A stretch of DNA of 64,000 bases from Ulota crispa (Eukaryota > Streptophyta > Bryopsida > Orthotrichales > Orthotrichaceae), in contig OY987247.1 in assembly GCA_963920765.1 (NCBI GenBank), positions 2,418,001 to 2,482,000 on the forward strand, given 5' to 3'. The notes under the pieces are model-generated. The model saw only the letters and a program-made list of their open reading frames with translations, was not told the DNA's origin and searched no databases. Positions 11,241 to 22,230 of the stretch are shown piece after piece. Both the position numbers and the translations under genes were made by a program. Numbering within the stretch: the stretch's first letter is position 1; each line of letters opens with the position of its first letter.

Positions 11241-12294
11241 GCAGACACAGCGTTAGATCAATGCTGGTTGAATCACAACGGCTCATGCTCTTGCTCATTA
11301 ACGCATGCAGACATGCAGATGTTGTTCTTGCTGAACTCTAAAGTTGTTCTCAACGTCGATACATGCTAGATTCATTGTGCTTCACCTCCAGTTTTGCGCA
11401 TTACAGAATTCAGCGTTTAGATTTTATTAACTCGTTTCCCTAAGGTTTGAATGTGCTAGACTGTTTGGCGGTCGGAGTCATTATTGCCCTGCGCCATTTT
11501 GGGCTGCAGTGCATTTCGCGAGGTGTGAGCGCGAGATCGTGTCGTTCATGGCTCTAAGATCCACCAATTGCCAAATATGGATGCAGATCTGGTGAGGAAC
11601 TTGGAAATTTGAATTTAAATATGATGAGCCAAGTGAGGTGGCGATTGGCCACTGGCAAGTCACTTCTATGCAATGCAATGCCCAAATGCCAAACCTGTGC
11701 TTCTATCTTTGTATAAGTCCCTGAGGTATGTTTTTGAAAAAATTGCAATTCACTTGACTTGCTCCGCATTTCATGTGTCCTAGCTTTTTCTGTGTTTGCA
11801 TTATCGCTCTCTGGTGCTCCGCATTCATACCTTCCCTGCCGCGATTGCATTGCAGCTTGCAGGTTTAGGGTATTTGCACTTACTTGCCGGTTGTTGTTAG
11901 GGTGGGCCTCGTAGTTTTTGCTAGTTTCAATTTTGTTCAAACTTCCATGCTAGTGTTAGGGTGGGGAGTTTAGGGTTGATGCCGGAGCTCCAATACAGAT
12001 CCCAAATTTGCACGTTTTGAAGTTTGGTTAGGGGGCTGTCTTTAGGGGTTGGTTGTTTAGAGTCTGTTTTTGGTACTGCTTGGGCTTGGAGGGGTGGCTT
12101 TTGCAGGTTTGTTTGAATATAGTTGTTGTTGGATCTTCTTGTTGCTGCCCTTCATGGTGCCTTGGTGAAAACCTCCCTAAAATTTCTGCTTCAAGACCTT
12201 TGCATCCAACCGCAATACAAATGGCATTGAGAAATATTTGGTGCCCACAACCTCTGTTACTCATGTGTCGTAGACATAGTTCTCTGATTCCGTA
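11241..12294. other. Region upstream of the hAT transposase remnant
   Basis: No recognisable gene. The short ORFs at 11.5-12.3 kb on both strands show no family motif. If the transposon is intact here, its left end and 5' leader would lie in this stretch, but I could not find matching terminal repeats. Confidence 0.35.
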
Positions 12295-15218
12295 GTGCAA
12301 TCTACTGCGGGCTCGCTATCAGAGGCTACAATTGTATCGCCTACTTTTGCGGACCTTGCAACAAAGACACCGCAGCAATCAAAAGGTGCCTTGGCGGATA
12401 CAAAGCAAAAGCGGGTCCCCTCCATCACCTCTAGAAAGAAGTCCAAGACTCTTGATATCGCTAAGACTCCTGGAACCATTAGTAGAAGGCGGTGGCAGTG
12501 GCAGTGGCAGGAGGTTTGGGCATGTAGATTCTCATGGGCGGAAGCAAAGTTCAATGCAATTGGCGAGCTTACCGGAGTTGTTTGCATAAGCTGCTCCACC
12601 ATCACTGGCCAAAGGAAGACGATGGTTCCAAAAGCGGACAACTTGGAGAAGTATGAAGGCAAGCGTGTTTGTCAAGACAATGGGGTGCCTTTGGCCCACT
12701 TGAAGAAATGCAAAGTCTTCATCAGCAAGTCCTGCAAACATGCAAAGTGCAATGAGTTGTGGGCAGGGCGCAAGCTGCCAAATACCATTCAAGAGCAGTT
12801 GACGGCAGGCTTGGAAGGTGACTTCAAGCGCAAGGGGGTTCAATTCTCAACTCTATTTGAAGTTTTATGCCATGGACGTCCTATGTGTGACTATGAGAGG
12901 TAGCAACATCTTCTTAGGCATTTGAAGGTGAAGCATTTGCCTAAGAAGCATTGGTCCAAGACATCTGGATGGAAGATGGCAGAGCATGTTCATGGGTCTA
13001 TTTTGCTTGCTTTGAAGTCTATTGTACAGGGTGCAAGTTTTATTTCTATAAGTGTAGATGAGGTTATCGCAATAGACAACACGTCCTGGGTAGGAGTGGA
13101 TGTCTATGCCATGAGTGGTTGGGAATGCATTCCTCACCTCCTGCACTTGTCATGTGTTTATGATAACGGCACTGCTGATCACTTGACACAAGTAATTATG
13201 CAAGCTCTAATGGTTGAGGGGGGGGGGAGTTGAGTGGAGAGGAGATTGCAAGTAAGCTTATTTGCTTTGGTGTTGACGGGGTCAGCACCTTCCAAGGATT
13301 GAAGAATGGCATCACAGTGCAGATCCGTGAAAAGAGGGCTCCTTTCTCACTGGGAGCTAGCTGCGTGTCCCACTGTATTAACCTTGTTGTTGAAACAATG
13401 TCCAAGTATCCTCTAGTATCACGATTGGAAGGGCTCTTCCAATGTGTGAACTCTTATTTCTCTCGCAACAACAAGCATCATGTGGAACTGAAGAAGCTTA
13501 CTGACCTCATGGAAACTAAGGGCAACACAATGTTGCGCAATGTGGAGACAAGGTGGATTTCCATGCGCAGCCCAGCCCAAAGGATATTGCAAGAGTACAA
13601 GCCTCTGATGGTGAAGGCTGGTATTGACATGGTGGGGGGCTTGGGCAAAAGAGCAATGCAGTGGCTAGTGACATATTTGATTACCTCTCGGATATAGAGG
13701 TTCTGTTATCTCTGATGTGCTTTGTGCCTATGTTAAATGCGGTTCATTGCTTGATAAAATTGTCTCAATCATGAGACATATTTATTTGTGATTTTATGGA
13801 AGCCCTAAAACTATGCCAAGAAGTATTGGCCAGGCTTTTCATTGAGAAGAGCACCTCCTACAATATCGTGGACTTCAAGTTCTATCAAGGCCTTATGATA
13901 TTCGAGTTGGAGGACATTGACTTGAGGTGGAAACATCTGCTAGGGGAGACCGAGATCTCTTACTTGGTCTTTGACTTTGGGATCAATGAAGTCTTTGCCC
14001 GCTGCCACGATAAGGAGGATGGAGAGCACAAATTTGTGTATGAAGCCAAAATTCTGAAGGCGCAAAGCAATGGGGAGCATCACTTTACAGGTGAGCTCCT
14101 GCCCTGAAATCTGCAGTTCCTTGAACATTTTCTTTTTATTTGTTTATTTGTTTCCTTCTATGTTCTATATGCGGTCTTTGCTCATTGAATGTCAGACTTC
14201 TTTGCTGCATTATTGTGGTCATCGTTGCATTTCATTTTGTTGTGTTACTGGAGTATGTTGATAATGCAAGGATAGGAAACGGAGGGTGAATAAGGAGCAG
14301 TTGTTTTTGGAGTTCTTTAAAATGTGTTTGTGCCGTGTTTTCTTAATGTTTTGAACCATGTTTTGCCTTGTCTTTGATGTTTGTATTGAACTTGCATGGC
14401 TTCATTGTTTGCGGTGGTTTAGGCTCAGTCACTCAGGTTGTTCTTGTTCTCTGCCAATTTTGTTGTTGTTATATCCCTTTATTATTATGCAGTTCTATGC
14501 CTTTTTGCTGGCTGGTTATTTTCCTTCATGTAATCTTGTTTTTTGCCCTTATGGTTGCTCTTTTTTCTCCATATGACTTGAGCTTTTGGGGCTGAATGGG
14601 GTGTGCAAAAATTGCTCAAAATCTCTGCAATGAATTAGATTGCAGGTTCCCTCAGCAAGAGTTGCTGGATGCCTTTGACATTATCTATCTCTAGTACTGG
14701 GCCCAAGAAGGCACGGAGGAGAGCTTTGGCGGGCACTTAGTGGTGTTGAAGAGCTTCTATGCTCACAATGCCAAAGTGAAGCACTATGAGCCTCAGGGGG
14801 TTCCTTACTTTGCCCCTGCAATGCTCTTGGTTGCCAACTTGGACAACCAACAAGGCCTTTTCAAGGTCACAATGAAGGCACATTCTAGGTTTGCCTTAAA
14901 CCAGCTGTTCACTGTGAACCCTATTATCAAGTTGTGGCGCAAGTTGTTACAATTGCAACATTTGGGTAGCCTAATCTCTGAGTACTTGAAACTTGCAGAG
15001 ATAGGGTGTTGTATGGTCTTGGGATCGGTGAGGATGAGAGGTGCTTCTCAACCTTGAAATTTCTTAAGTCTTGCCAAAGAAATAGGCTTGGTTAGCACCT
15101 TCCACTTGTAGTCTGCATGTTTGGGTAAAAATATTATGCCCTAGACACTTTCCCATATGAGGAGGCAATTGAATCCTGGAAACAGGGTGTCCAGGGTGGC
15201 TGGCATGGGGATGTGTAG
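12295..15218 (+). pseudogene. hAT-superfamily transposase, decayed (DUF4371-like)
   Basis: Conceptual product of a cut-and-paste DNA transposase, broken by stops and frameshifts. In order: a basic N-terminus; a Cys-rich putative zinc-binding segment (CISCSTITGQR, then CKHAKC) near 12580-12760; an in-frame TAG at 12901-12903; SFISISVDE (first RNase H-fold acidic residue) near 13045; a run of ten G at 13218-13227 where the frame slips; FGVDGVSTFQG (second acidic motif) near 13265; CVSHCINLVV, the hAT CxxH motif, near 13365; further frame changes near 13690; and a GT..AG interval 14091-14645 that looks like an intron (T-rich). The C-terminal dimerisation domain (SEYLKLAEIG, then in another frame EDERCFSTLKFLK..RNRL) is near 14980-15090, and the frame ends at TAG 15216. 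Not functional as written. I assign the family from these motifs, with the DUF4371-like subgroup tentative. Confidence 0.82.
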
Positions 15219-15544
15219 GGTCTCAGTATCCTCACCATTCTATCTTATAATCCATAATTTTCATGAGGATTAGCACGCTTCTCACTTCTAAGGGTACACC
15301 TTAACATCAAAGGCTTTGGGCTTCAATGGGAGCTAGAGAGCAGAGCTGCAAAGTAGAATCAGCAGGAGACTCTGAAGCGGGAGCATTGGGAGGCAACTGC
15401 AGGTTTATGTTTTTTTTTCATACTAACCCTACTAATGTGTTTTGTAACTTGTTTAGTGGTGTGCAAAACAATAATATTGCATATTGGGCAGTCTAGTTGG
15501 GTTCAAATCCCAAATTACTGAAGCAAAAACACTTGGACTCATCT
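15219..15544. other. 3' flank of the hAT transposase, no gene
   Basis: No ORF or structured repeat recognised; likely non-coding 3' part of the transposon or its flank. Confidence 0.35.
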
Positions 15545-15975
15545 CAATTTCAATGACTGAGGAATGAGTTTCTTTCCATGCTTGTTTCAGAGACTAAACA
15601 AATGTTGGTTCCAATGACATATGAATAGCTGGTTTCAGTGACTATGAATGCTCGTTTCATTCACTTCATAATTATTTGTTTGAGAGACTTATGTTACTCC
15701 TAGCAATGACTTCAGAAATATTTGTTTCATGGATATGTTTCTTTCAATGCTTGCTTGCATAATCAAACATACGATACTCTCTTAGTGCTTGTTTGAATGA
15801 CTTAACAAATGATGTTCTGTCAATGCTTGTTCAAAGACTTCACAAATTAAACCCTTTCAATCCTTGTTCAATGACTTAAGAAATTATTGTCTCTCAATAC
15901 TTGTTTCAATGACTTCAACATTGCTTTTTTTAATGACTTAACACATGTTTCTTTTAATCACTAAGCACTTTCAGA
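15545..15975. repeat. Degenerate ~38-bp tandem repeat
   Basis: Roughly eleven diverged copies of a unit like TTGTTTCAATGACTTAACAA followed by ATGTTGTTTCTTTCAATGC. The clearest copies are at 15785-15815, 15865-15885 and 15900-15945. Its place just downstream of the hAT transposase fits either a subterminal transposase-binding array, as hAT elements often have, or an unrelated minisatellite. Confidence 0.55.
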
Positions 15976-16318
15976 ATTCAGAGTCTTCATACGGTACCCT
16001 CAATGTCCAGCACATACCAAAGACAAGCTTGTTTGTTCATTGAGCCCAAACAAAAAAGTTCGATAAAATCTATATTCTTCAGAATAAAATAGCCATTTTT
16101 AACAATCAATAAGGACAAGTAGCACCCTAAACCTCGAAAATTAACCTCCTAGTAGCAAAATACCCTACTGCAGGAAGGAAAAAAATAGTCAAATTTTTAC
16201 CTTTTTCCCAAGAAAGTATATGCTCTATTTTCACCTAAAAAGGGGACTTATCGCGGGTACACCCCTTGGTTCGACGGGTTTTTAGCCAAGTCGCGAAAAA
16301 CGAAAAGGCCCCCCCGGG
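15976..16318. other. Spacer between tandem repeat and composite transposon
   Basis: Non-coding; ends in a short GC-rich patch (CCCCCCCGGG near 16310) next to the inverted-repeat element. Nothing else recognised. Confidence 0.35.
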
Positions 16319-16358
16319 AACGCTGGGTCCCACCCTTGTCGAAGCCAAAAATAAACTA

Positions 16359-16587
16359 AGGTAGGAGGTTCTAATTCCGATCAGGTTCTAATTCTGATAA
16401 GCTCTAGGAATATTTAACATTTTACAAAAAATATCTATTACTGTCATTGATGAGGTAGGTAGACTTAGCAATGTATGCTAGGCTTACCTACCGCATCAAT
16501 AATAGTAATAAATGTTTTTTGTAAAATGTTAGATGTTCCTAGAGCTGATCGGAATTAGAGCCTAATTGGAATTAAAACCTCTTACCT
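16359..16587. mobile_element. Palindromic MITE nested in a transposon arm, TA duplication proven by empty site
   Basis: Its two halves are near-perfect inverted repeats: AGGTAGGAGGTTCTAATT at the left pairs with AATTAAAACCTCTTACCT at the right. TA flanks it (16357-16358, 16588-16589). The partner arm of the host element near 17785 reads straight through AAAATAAACTATCTCC (on the reverse strand) with a single TA, so the pre-insertion site is visible. 229 bp, non-coding. Confidence 0.85.
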
Positions 16588-17418
16588 TATCTCCTTGACT
16601 ATCCCTTGTGACAAGCAACCCAGAGCTACTCCAACTTTTGTCATTGAGCTTCACGTGGTCAAGTTAGGAAGAGGAAATCAAAATATTAACATCAATTTCA
16701 AAGTTCCAATTGTAAGTATTTGGTCACAAAGGTTTTTCAAAGTCCAAAATCACAAAAATTGTATAGTTGTGAGTAGGAGATGCTAAAAACAACTCTTAGT
16801 GAAGTCTTTAGTGTGCTCATACGCTCATAATACTAACTTGAGGAGTTCTTAACCCCTAAAGGCCCAAGCCTTTTTTTTGTGTGAAAGTCACTGAAAACTG
16901 CCACTTTGGAGGGAATGAGTAGAAAAGTAGAAAATAAAGTTTTTTTTGCAAATCCAACCGTGGAATCTTACCTTAGACTAGAAGAGGTACATGTGGGAAA
17001 AAAATCAAGTCATTCTAGGTGGAGAGGAGGGAGATATTTACATTTGAAGTGAAAAAAAAGATTTATTTCTATACAGTCCAAAAGAATTCAAAAGCCTTTG
17101 ACCAATCTTACATGAAAAAAATTGCTCTACACAAAGTTGAGGTTTATTTTTTCCATGTAGAAGACCAAGTTAGGTATGTGTGGAAATTTTTTCTAATCAA
17201 TTGGAACTATACAACAAATGGGAAAAAACAATAAGTAAAAAAAAATAGAGAATGAGTCAAAACATTAAGTTGTTAAGAATTTAATTATTGAAATGAAAAA
17301 TGCAAATCCCAATGGTTATGATATTGTAATAAAAATCTACTTCCTTAGGTTTAGTTTTTTTTCCAAAATAATGAAATTGTAGAAAATAAAAGACTTCAAA
17401 GTTTATTTTAGAGTAGAT

Positions 17419-17550
17419 CACTACAAGGAAATGATGGTTGAATCTACAGAAAAGTTGACAAAGATTATAACCTAATCTAGAGTATACTATAGATTAGGTC
17501 ACAATCTTTGTCAACTTTTCTGTAGATTTGACCATGGTTTCTTTGTAGTA
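17419..17550. mobile_element. CACTA-like palindromic MITE (132 bp)
   Basis: Starts CACTACAAGGAAATGATGG and ends in the inverted counterpart (reversed: TACTACAAAGAAACCATGG). The arms pair over most of their length (AGAAAAGTTGACAAAGATT and its reverse). CACTACAAGAAA-type ends are typical of CACTA (En/Spm) derivatives. Nested in the 16.3-17.8 kb element. Confidence 0.7.
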
Positions 17551-17847
17551 AGGATCTGTAACTGCCCACAAACTAAAACATCTCATAATTTTCATCTCAT
17601 TGATAGAAATTACCCTAATTCCTACGCCCGCAACTCTTTGTAGGAGGTCTTCAAACTATGAGCCTTGAGATTTCAAATGAGGTCCCACCCATGCACGTGG
17701 ATGAGAGTTTTGGGGCGTGATGTGAAGCTCAATGACAAAAGCTGGAGTTGCTCTAGGCAGCTCGTCACAAGGGACAACCAAGGAGATAGTTTATTTTTGG
17801 CCTTGGTAGGGGTGGGGCCCAGATTGACGTATGTGCAGTAAACCAAG

Positions 17848-18105
17848 AACGCCCTACTTGTTAAATTGGGAAAACGTGGTTCCTAAATTGAATTTCACCT
17901 TAAACCCAAAAGGTTACCTCAAACTAGATTTGAAAGGCAGTCTGAGTCACTAAGATTTTTTCCTTCACAAATTCCTCCTCTCAAATGAGGGCACATGTAC
18001 CAAAAAAAACGCTACTTAAACCTAGAGCTGGGTTTAAGATGATCACCTTAAACCTTCAGAACTCCCAAATTTGAACATAGTTCCCAAATTAACGAATATG
18101 GCGTT
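17848..18105. mobile_element. MITE of the 4-bp-TSD family (258 bp)
   Basis: Starts AACGCCCTACTTGTTAAATT and ends with the inverted AATTAACGAATATGGCGTT. It shares the family interior (CTCAAATGAGGGCACATGTACC, in the opposite orientation to the 4068 copy). The flanking four bases (CAAG and CGAA) do not match, so its target duplication has decayed or an end has been altered. Confidence 0.7.
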
Positions 18106-18564
18106 CGAACCGGCATATACCGTCGAGGCCTGCTTCCATCGTTGAGGTGACCACAGACTCCTCGGATATCAAGTCAGGCTGCGGGTTGATCTAAGGTCCT
18201 CCTGACAAATTGCTACGACAAAAAGTTTTAGAACAGCCAGGCGGTACAATGCAGCTGAGATCTCGTATGACGCAAGTCACTTAACAACCGCGATAAGGTG
18301 AGATATCAGCATCCGGATGTTGAGCGTCTAGAAAACAAAGGTCCCATCTGTAGTTCCGTTCAGGACAATCTCAAAACCCTCAGAACCTGGAGGCAAGTCA
18401 GGCAATAACAAGTAATCTACAAAATACAAGACAACCACCACTAAGTGCAGAGAAACAAGGAACAGTGACTTAATTTGGTGAAGGCATTTGAAGATCTTAG
18501 GCATGTCAAGTTCGTAGTCTCCGAACACAGATTAGCAACCAGCACAGTTTACTTCAATGGGCAG

Positions 18565-18845
18565 ACTGCCATATTCATTGAATTGGGAAAACCAGATTCC
18601 CAAGTTGTACTTTACCTTAAACCAGCGTTTCTTCTTTGGAGTTTAAAAGCCAAATTCGAATCGAAGATATTAGAATCCATTTGAGCCACTGGGATTTTGT
18701 CCATCGCAAATTCCTCCTTTTAGGTGAGGGTTCGTGTATCAAAAAAAAATGCTGCTTAAATCTAGAGCTCGGTTTAAGGTGATGAGTTTAAACCTAAATT
18801 CTTCCCAAAATCGGGGTTTAGTCCCAAATTAACGAATATGGCGTT
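18565..18845. mobile_element. MITE of the 4-bp-TSD family, present in unit A only
   Basis: Starts ACTGCCATATTCATTGAATT and ends GAATATGGCGTT, with the family interior. Tandem unit B lacks it: there TTCAATGGATAG runs directly into TGTGCTGCTTT (about 26091-26112). The flanking bases GCAG and GCGT are a decayed duplication. Confidence 0.75.
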
Positions 18846-19250
18846 GCGTGTGCTGCTTTGATGATACCGAACCCAGTGAATATTCCAGGGCGGAAAGCAA
18901 TTATGTATCATGGTTGCACCATTCACTATTCAGGATGAGCAGCAACAACGTTTAGCAAAACCTTACCTCAGTTTGTGACTGGCTACCATTAGTCCATTAC
19001 ACTAGACAAGTGGGTGAAAAATGGATGAAATTGCGAAACCCCTCCCCAAGCAAAACACCAGGTTTGAGAGAATTTGGATGAAAGCTCTTGATATTAGTAG
19101 ATCTTATGGATGAATGTGCACCCGTGTATAATTCTACTCATTTCAATCCAATTCCTCCTTACCTGCTTGCATTGTTGGGTGCGTGCGTGTCCTGAAACCA
19201 ACAAATAAAATAAAATTTAAAGGCTGAGCAGCAGTCGTCCACATTCACTC

Positions 19251-19352
19251 GGTTTCGAGCTTCTGCATATCATTCACATCCTCTGGTTTCGAGCTTCTGC
19301 ATATCATTCACATCCTCTGGTTTCGAGCTTTTGCATATCGCAGTCATATCCT
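19251..19352. repeat. 34-bp minisatellite, about three units
   Basis: GGTTTCGAGCTTCTGCATAT plus CATTCACATCCTCT is repeated twice exactly and a third time with changes. The matching place in unit B (about 26220-26290) holds two units. Confidence 0.7.
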
Positions 19353-19999
19353 CACCAATGACACAGCTCTCACATGTGCGATGGACCAGACCCGACTTAA
19401 AGAATAATCGACCCTGGGGCCTAGAGACAAGTTTTTATTCTAAGAACTAATATTTTTTCCCAAGTGAGGTTAATTTCGAGGGAGCTCGCTATGCTGTTCC
19501 CGTCTACAAATTTGATATCACTTCATTGCCAATCTAGCTACTGAACCACAACGCCAGGGATATAGCCAACGTATCAGTTCATGAAGGCAGATGAAGCCGT
19601 TGCTACCGGTAACTAGTCTAGTGCAAATATGAGCTGAGAGTGTAGGAATCGAATCAAAATCGGGCGCTTTCATACAAAAGAAATTTATGAAAAAAATTTA
19701 AAGCTTTTACTGCAATATCTGCAACACAGGAGGTAGCAAACTCAATCATAGTGGAAACAACAGGAAATCTCTCAAGAAGACCCCATGGTGCTCCCAAACT
19801 GAAATGACCGACACTCAGTGATTCTGTCAAGAGATGAATTCCGTATAAGTGACAAGCGGCCCAATAGCTAACCGAAACCCTTCACTATCTAGCAGATGTA
19901 TTGTACTGAATGGCACCACTGATTCAATCATACAATGGCCACTTGAGCTGGCGTGCTCAGCATCGACACAGAGCTGAGAGTCTGAGACCTTTTGATCGT

Positions 20000-20668
20000 T
20001 TATGTGCGGAACTTCTTCTGGATCTCGTCGACGGTGTTGCCGTCGATCTTGAAGGCCAGCTCCAGCACCTCGTCCTTGATGTCGGGCATGAACAGAGCCG
20101 GCGCCACCTGCTGCACGCCCGGGTTCTGGCTGCTCAGAGCAGAGAATGCCAGGGCCTTGCCCTTGCCCACGTTGAGCTGGAAGTGGATCAAGCCCTTGGG
20201 GAACACGAACAATTCCCCGGGATAGATGGTGGTGGCGAACAGCGTGTTCACGGTGCCGTTGGTGCTCACGAATCCCACGTACAGCTCCCCTTGCAACAAA
20301 ATCAGGAGCTCAGTGGCCCGGGGATGAATGTGGGGCGGGTTGATGCCGCCCTGGGCGAAGTCGATGCGCGCTGCGGAGATGCCCAGCGTGTTGAGGCCCG
20401 CGAACTGCGTCACGGACGCCGCGGTGACGTTGGCCTTGTTGGGATTGTTGGTGTTGCCGGCGTTCTTGAGCCCGTCGAACACGAAGTCCTTGTACGACAC
20501 CTGAGCAACCGGTTTGCAAGGGAATCCGTTGATGGTGATGCCGGATTTCAGGTCGGCGACGCACACGTCCTGGAGGGGGTCCGCGTCGGCCGCCATGGCC
20601 ATCATGGGACCCACCACAGCCACGGTGAGCAGCACGGCCACCGTCGCCCACGTTGCTCGATTCATCAT
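20000..20668 (-). CDS. Germin-like protein (GLP-A), secreted cupin
   Basis: A 222-residue germin-like protein. The N-terminal ~27 residues (ATWATVAVLLTVAVVG core, ending AMA-A) form a signal peptide to the secretory pathway or cell wall. Two N-terminal cysteines (in DVCVADL and GFPCKP) match the germin disulfide. Germin box 1, PPHIHPRATELLILLQGEL, carries His-x-His and Glu metal ligands; box 2, FPKGLIHFQLN, carries the third His. Two N-glycosylation sites (NVT, NGT). Germins are manganese-binding cupins; family activities include oxalate oxidase and superoxide dismutase, and which applies here cannot be told. The frame stays open upstream to 20857, but that stretch holds the TATA box, so I start at 20668. 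Intronless. GC-rich, unlike its surroundings. Lies in unit A. Confidence 0.93.
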   Translation of the reverse strand: MMNRATWATVAVLLTVAVVGPMMAMAADADPLQDVCVADLKSGITINGFPCKPVAQVSYKDFVFDGLKNAGNTNNPNKANVTAASVTQFAGLNTLGISAARIDFAQGGINPPHIHPRATELLILLQGELYVGFVSTNGTVNTLFATTIYPGELFVFPKGLIHFQLNVGKGKALAFSALSSQNPGVQQVAPALFMPDIKDEVLELAFKIDGNTVDEIQKKFRT

Positions 20669-20809
20669 GTTGATAAACTGTATCTGGATAACGTACGGCA
20701 AGCACAAGTACTGAGGTAGGCAGTTAGTTCCCTGAGAGGAGAGAGAGAGAGATGGAGTGGGATGAGGAAATGGATGGGTTGTTGCTGGTTGATGCCCAGA
20801 GTGCCTCTG

Positions 20810-20815
20810 TTTATA
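20810..20815 (-). promoter_or_regulatory. TATA box of GLP-A
   Basis: TATAAA on the minus strand about 140 bp before the start codon, with a GA/CT-rich leader (a run of CTCTCTCTC) between. Identical in all four GLP copies. Confidence 0.7.
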
Positions 20816-20846
20816 TGCAGTATGCGCTGAAACAAGTCCATGAGCT

Positions 20847-20856
20847 TGACGCGTCA
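20847..20856. promoter_or_regulatory. Palindromic TGACGCGTCA (as-1/bZIP-like) site upstream of GLP-A
   Basis: A perfect 10-bp palindrome of two inverted TGACG cores, 31 bases upstream of the TATA box. TGACG is the core bound by plant TGA-class bZIP factors. Identical in all four GLP promoters; function is inferred. Confidence 0.5.
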
Positions 20857-22230
20857 CTGCGCTAGGTCACGCACTCGGTCAAGCCCTTGAAACTGAACAA
20901 TTGAACAGAATGAACGAACGAACTTTTGGTAAAGTGCTAACTAATCGACAAGTGGTTTAGTTGGCGTAGATGAACCAGGAACAGTATTCATCGAAGTCCA
21001 GATTCCATAAGGAGTTTATTGAATTAATCTTTTGTGACTTGTGAGTGTTGATAGTTGTAGCCCCCTCAGATCTTTATTTGCAAGATTTGCGAGTTGAAAA
21101 CTAGGGCACGTTCTACCTCCAGTCATTTGGTGTGCCGAAACATCTTGACTTTGAGGTTCATTAGTGATTGTAGGTAATTAGAGACTGATATATCCATCAG
21201 TCACTCGTCGGTATGGGTTTAAAGTCTTTGAGAACACGGTGAAGCTTCAGAACAGGGAACCGCCTTGAGAACTACCGCGTACAAATCAGCAGCATCGCAA
21301 CAGCAGCCATTTTGTATTGCTTCGACGAGTGGCATCTTTGTACACAAGTGTCGTGATGAGTGGAACGAGAATCCACAAACCAAAAAGTCCTGACCTGTAA
21401 CTGAGTTAAGTGTTGCTTCCGAGCTTACAATTTACTGCGTCCTTTTACAAATGATCAATGGCACGGCAATCAAAGTCTCAGATTGTGCAGTCCCGGGATT
21501 ATCGACGTTGTTTCGTTGGCTTCAACTAGGTGCAATTGGCTTATGTTGTTGATTAGAAAGTCTTTGATTAAAATTGGTTGCATTATAGGCTCCTTCTTAT
21601 GGGGTCTGCCTTTAAGGTGGCACCCAATCGGAAGGAAAATACTCTATCATTTATGAGAAGGTTGGATTATATCTTATTAGTAAATGGCCAAAACTACGCT
21701 AATATTTGTACTAACAGCAAGGGGTTGACAATTCCACAGCATTATAAGTTACTATTTACTGTAAATTTGTGCAATCGTCCTGAGTCCTCACGTAATGAAC
21801 TGCCCTCGGAGACTCCATGACCAAGTAATCACATGGTTGGACTTGTGGGCGAGTGCCGAATAGTGTGCACGTGGCTTGACATGGAGGTGGCGAATATTCG
21901 ACTGGCAGCACCAGCATGGTCGTGATCCTGTACTTCCCAAGGACACGGAATCCCAGGACCTCGTCGCTATGTCACACCCCCCAAACGAGGCGCTCTTGTA
22001 GTCTTGTGCTTCCAGTTCCAAAGTTCGGAAAGTTCTTCCTTCTTCGTGGAGATTGATGGGTGCCAAAGTCTGCCCACGAGGAATAAAAAGTTGGGCAAAC
22101 TTTCAAATGACTCTTACCTCCCTTTTGACACTGACCACTTTAGCAGTAAAACAATTGGGTGCCCCCAATGAATGAAATAGTAAGTCAGTCAATATCCCTC
22201 TTACAGTAACATCACGGGTTTCAAGTTAAT

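Larger units (their letters stand above)
16319..17826. mobile_element. Large inverted-repeat element (~1.5 kb) with nested insertions
   Basis: The left arm CTGGGTCCCACCC..AAAAATAAAC, interrupted by a MITE and resuming at TATCTCCTTG..CTTTTGTCATTGAGCTTC (to about 16655), is matched in inverted orientation by the right arm at about 17710-17822. The interior shares a CCTAAAGGCCCAAGCC block and flanking sequence with the 24.4-24.9 kb part of the 22.2-25.6 kb element, and an ACATCAATTTCAA block with the 7915-type MITEs. No transposase. The outer ends are approximate and no target duplication is clear. Confidence 0.6.
18235..22080. repeat. Tandem duplication unit A (contains GLP-A)
   Basis: Diverged but alignable to 25640-30032. 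Shared landmarks are ATGACGCAAGTCACT, GTCTAGAAAACA, CTCCGAACACA, GTGCTGCTTTG, AACGCCAGGGATATAG, the GLP gene, GTTGTTGATTAGAAAG, and the last ~480 bp before 22080. Outside the GLP block the two units differ by many substitutions, indels and private transposon insertions. Confidence 0.8.

Noticed and set aside
12295..12903. First hAT ORF as an intact host gene
   Set aside because: It continues in the same frame after a single stop into transposase motifs, so it is the 5' part of the broken transposase.
14358..14595. Hydrophobic ORFs inside the hAT region
   Set aside because: T-rich interval bounded by GT and AG, better explained as an intron of the transposase; hydrophobicity follows from T-rich codons.
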